Shown: piece after piece, positions 15,112 through 15,231 of the stretch
Layout: every line of letters starts with the position of its first letter
Numbering within the stretch: the stretch's first letter is position 1
Assembly (NCBI GenBank): GCA_964461535.1
Contig: CAYWUY010000066.1
Coordinates: 1 to 15,231 of the forward strand
DNA: 15,231 nt
Direction of reading: 5' to 3'
From: Flavipsychrobacter sp964461535
GTDB lineage: Bacteria > Bacteroidota > Bacteroidia > Chitinophagales > Chitinophagaceae
Translations under genes and position numbers: made by a program
Notes under the pieces: generated by a model
Database searches by the model: none
The model's input: the letters and a program-made list of their open reading frames with translations, nothing else
Told to the model about the DNA's origin: nothing

Positions 15112-15211
15112 CAACCCCAATCGATACAGTGGTTGGGTAAAAAAAAGAGAAGTTCTTACGGTAAATAGCAAAAGCGGGTTTGTTAGCGAGGAGGTTTTAA
15201 AATTTCAGAGA

Positions 15212-15228
15212 TTGAAAAACTTTTTCAA
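15212..15228. repeat. 17-bp AT-rich palindrome (TTGAAAAA-C-TTTTTCAA) at the right edge
   Basis: TTGAAAAA (15212-15219) and TTTTTCAA (15221-15228) are perfect inverted copies around a single C. Similar runs occur just upstream of rRNA and tRNA promoters in Bacteroidota, where they may serve as an upstream A/T-rich element. It could also be a weak terminator. The window ends 3 nt later, so its context is unseen. Confidence 0.45.
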
Positions 15229-15231
15229 AAA

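Larger units (their letters stand above)
14906..15231. other. Gene-free right-edge region
   Basis: No open frame of useful length, tRNA or rRNA body is visible. Besides the two promoter-like signals and the terminal palindrome listed separately, there is a small inverted repeat AGGCT-GTA-AGCCT (15008-15020) with no T-tract beyond it on either strand strong enough to call a terminator. Confidence 0.6.

Noticed and set aside
15100..15231. Possible tRNA or start of 16S rRNA at the right edge
   Set aside because: No T-arm GGTTCGAnTCC-type motif, acceptor pairing or 16S 5' sequence (AGAGTTTGAT) is present; only leader-like sequence is seen.
1..15231. Mobile element, prophage, toxin-antitoxin or defence system
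   Set aside because: Both strands were read for transposase, integrase, restriction, nuclease or antitoxin motifs and for terminal inverted repeats; none was found.

Overview
The window looks like a stretch of a low-GC Bacteroidota chromosome, probably from the Chitinophagales/Sphingobacteriales side. Three things point there. A 1662-residue secreted protein ends in a type IX secretion (T9SS) type A sorting domain. Promoter-like boxes of the Bacteroidota form TAnnTTTG recur upstream of genes. The protein families themselves are typical of the phylum (LspA with a long insertion, a bacterial reprolysin-like protease, a lipoprotein M1 peptidase). Shine-Dalgarno sequences are mostly absent, and at least two genes appear to start with TTG.

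Layout from left to right. Positions 1-779 (minus) hold the N-terminal part of a secreted reprolysin-like metalloprotease that runs off the left edge. Divergent from it is a rightward cluster tsaE - lspA - zapA (991-2574): tRNA t6A modification, lipoprotein signal peptidase and a Z-ring factor. It meets, tail to tail with only 4 nt between, a leftward pair: a TolC-family outer-membrane protein and an inositol-monophosphatase-family enzyme (4814-2579). A gene-free stretch (4815-5368) follows. It contains a strong leftward terminator and a cluster of four related palindromes sharing the form GGTAT-N(2-4)-ATACCC. Positions 5369-10357 (minus) encode the giant T9SS-exported surface protein: TIG domain, about seven FG-GAP/VCBS repeats, about nine 75-residue Ig-like repeats, a 100-N assembly gap, four repeats of a second Ig-like type, then the sorting domain. 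Divergent from it are a small Cys-rich secreted protein (10623-11087) and a single-domain rhodanese (11098-11394). The rhodanese overlaps by 15 nt, tail to tail, the leftward operon of a lipoprotein M1 aminopeptidase (14905-12305) and an LD-carboxypeptidase (12315-11380). The right edge (15081-15231) has a near-ideal Bacteroidota promoter facing right and an AT-rich palindrome, resembling the leader of a stable-RNA operon whose genes would lie outside the window.

Taken together this is mostly cell-envelope housekeeping (lipoprotein maturation, outer-membrane export, murein peptide recycling, division) around one large adhesin-like gene. I found no mobile element, CRISPR array, phage gene or recognisable defence system, and no tRNA or rRNA body. 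The least explained signals are in the non-coding DNA: the palindrome family at 5006-5149, with a related half-site upstream of the M1 peptidase; a 16-bp perfect palindrome over the expected -33 position of tsaE; a 5' leader made of two consecutive inverted repeats before the Cys-rich gene; and two genes whose -7 box ends exactly 4 nt before the ATG, suggesting leaderless mRNAs.
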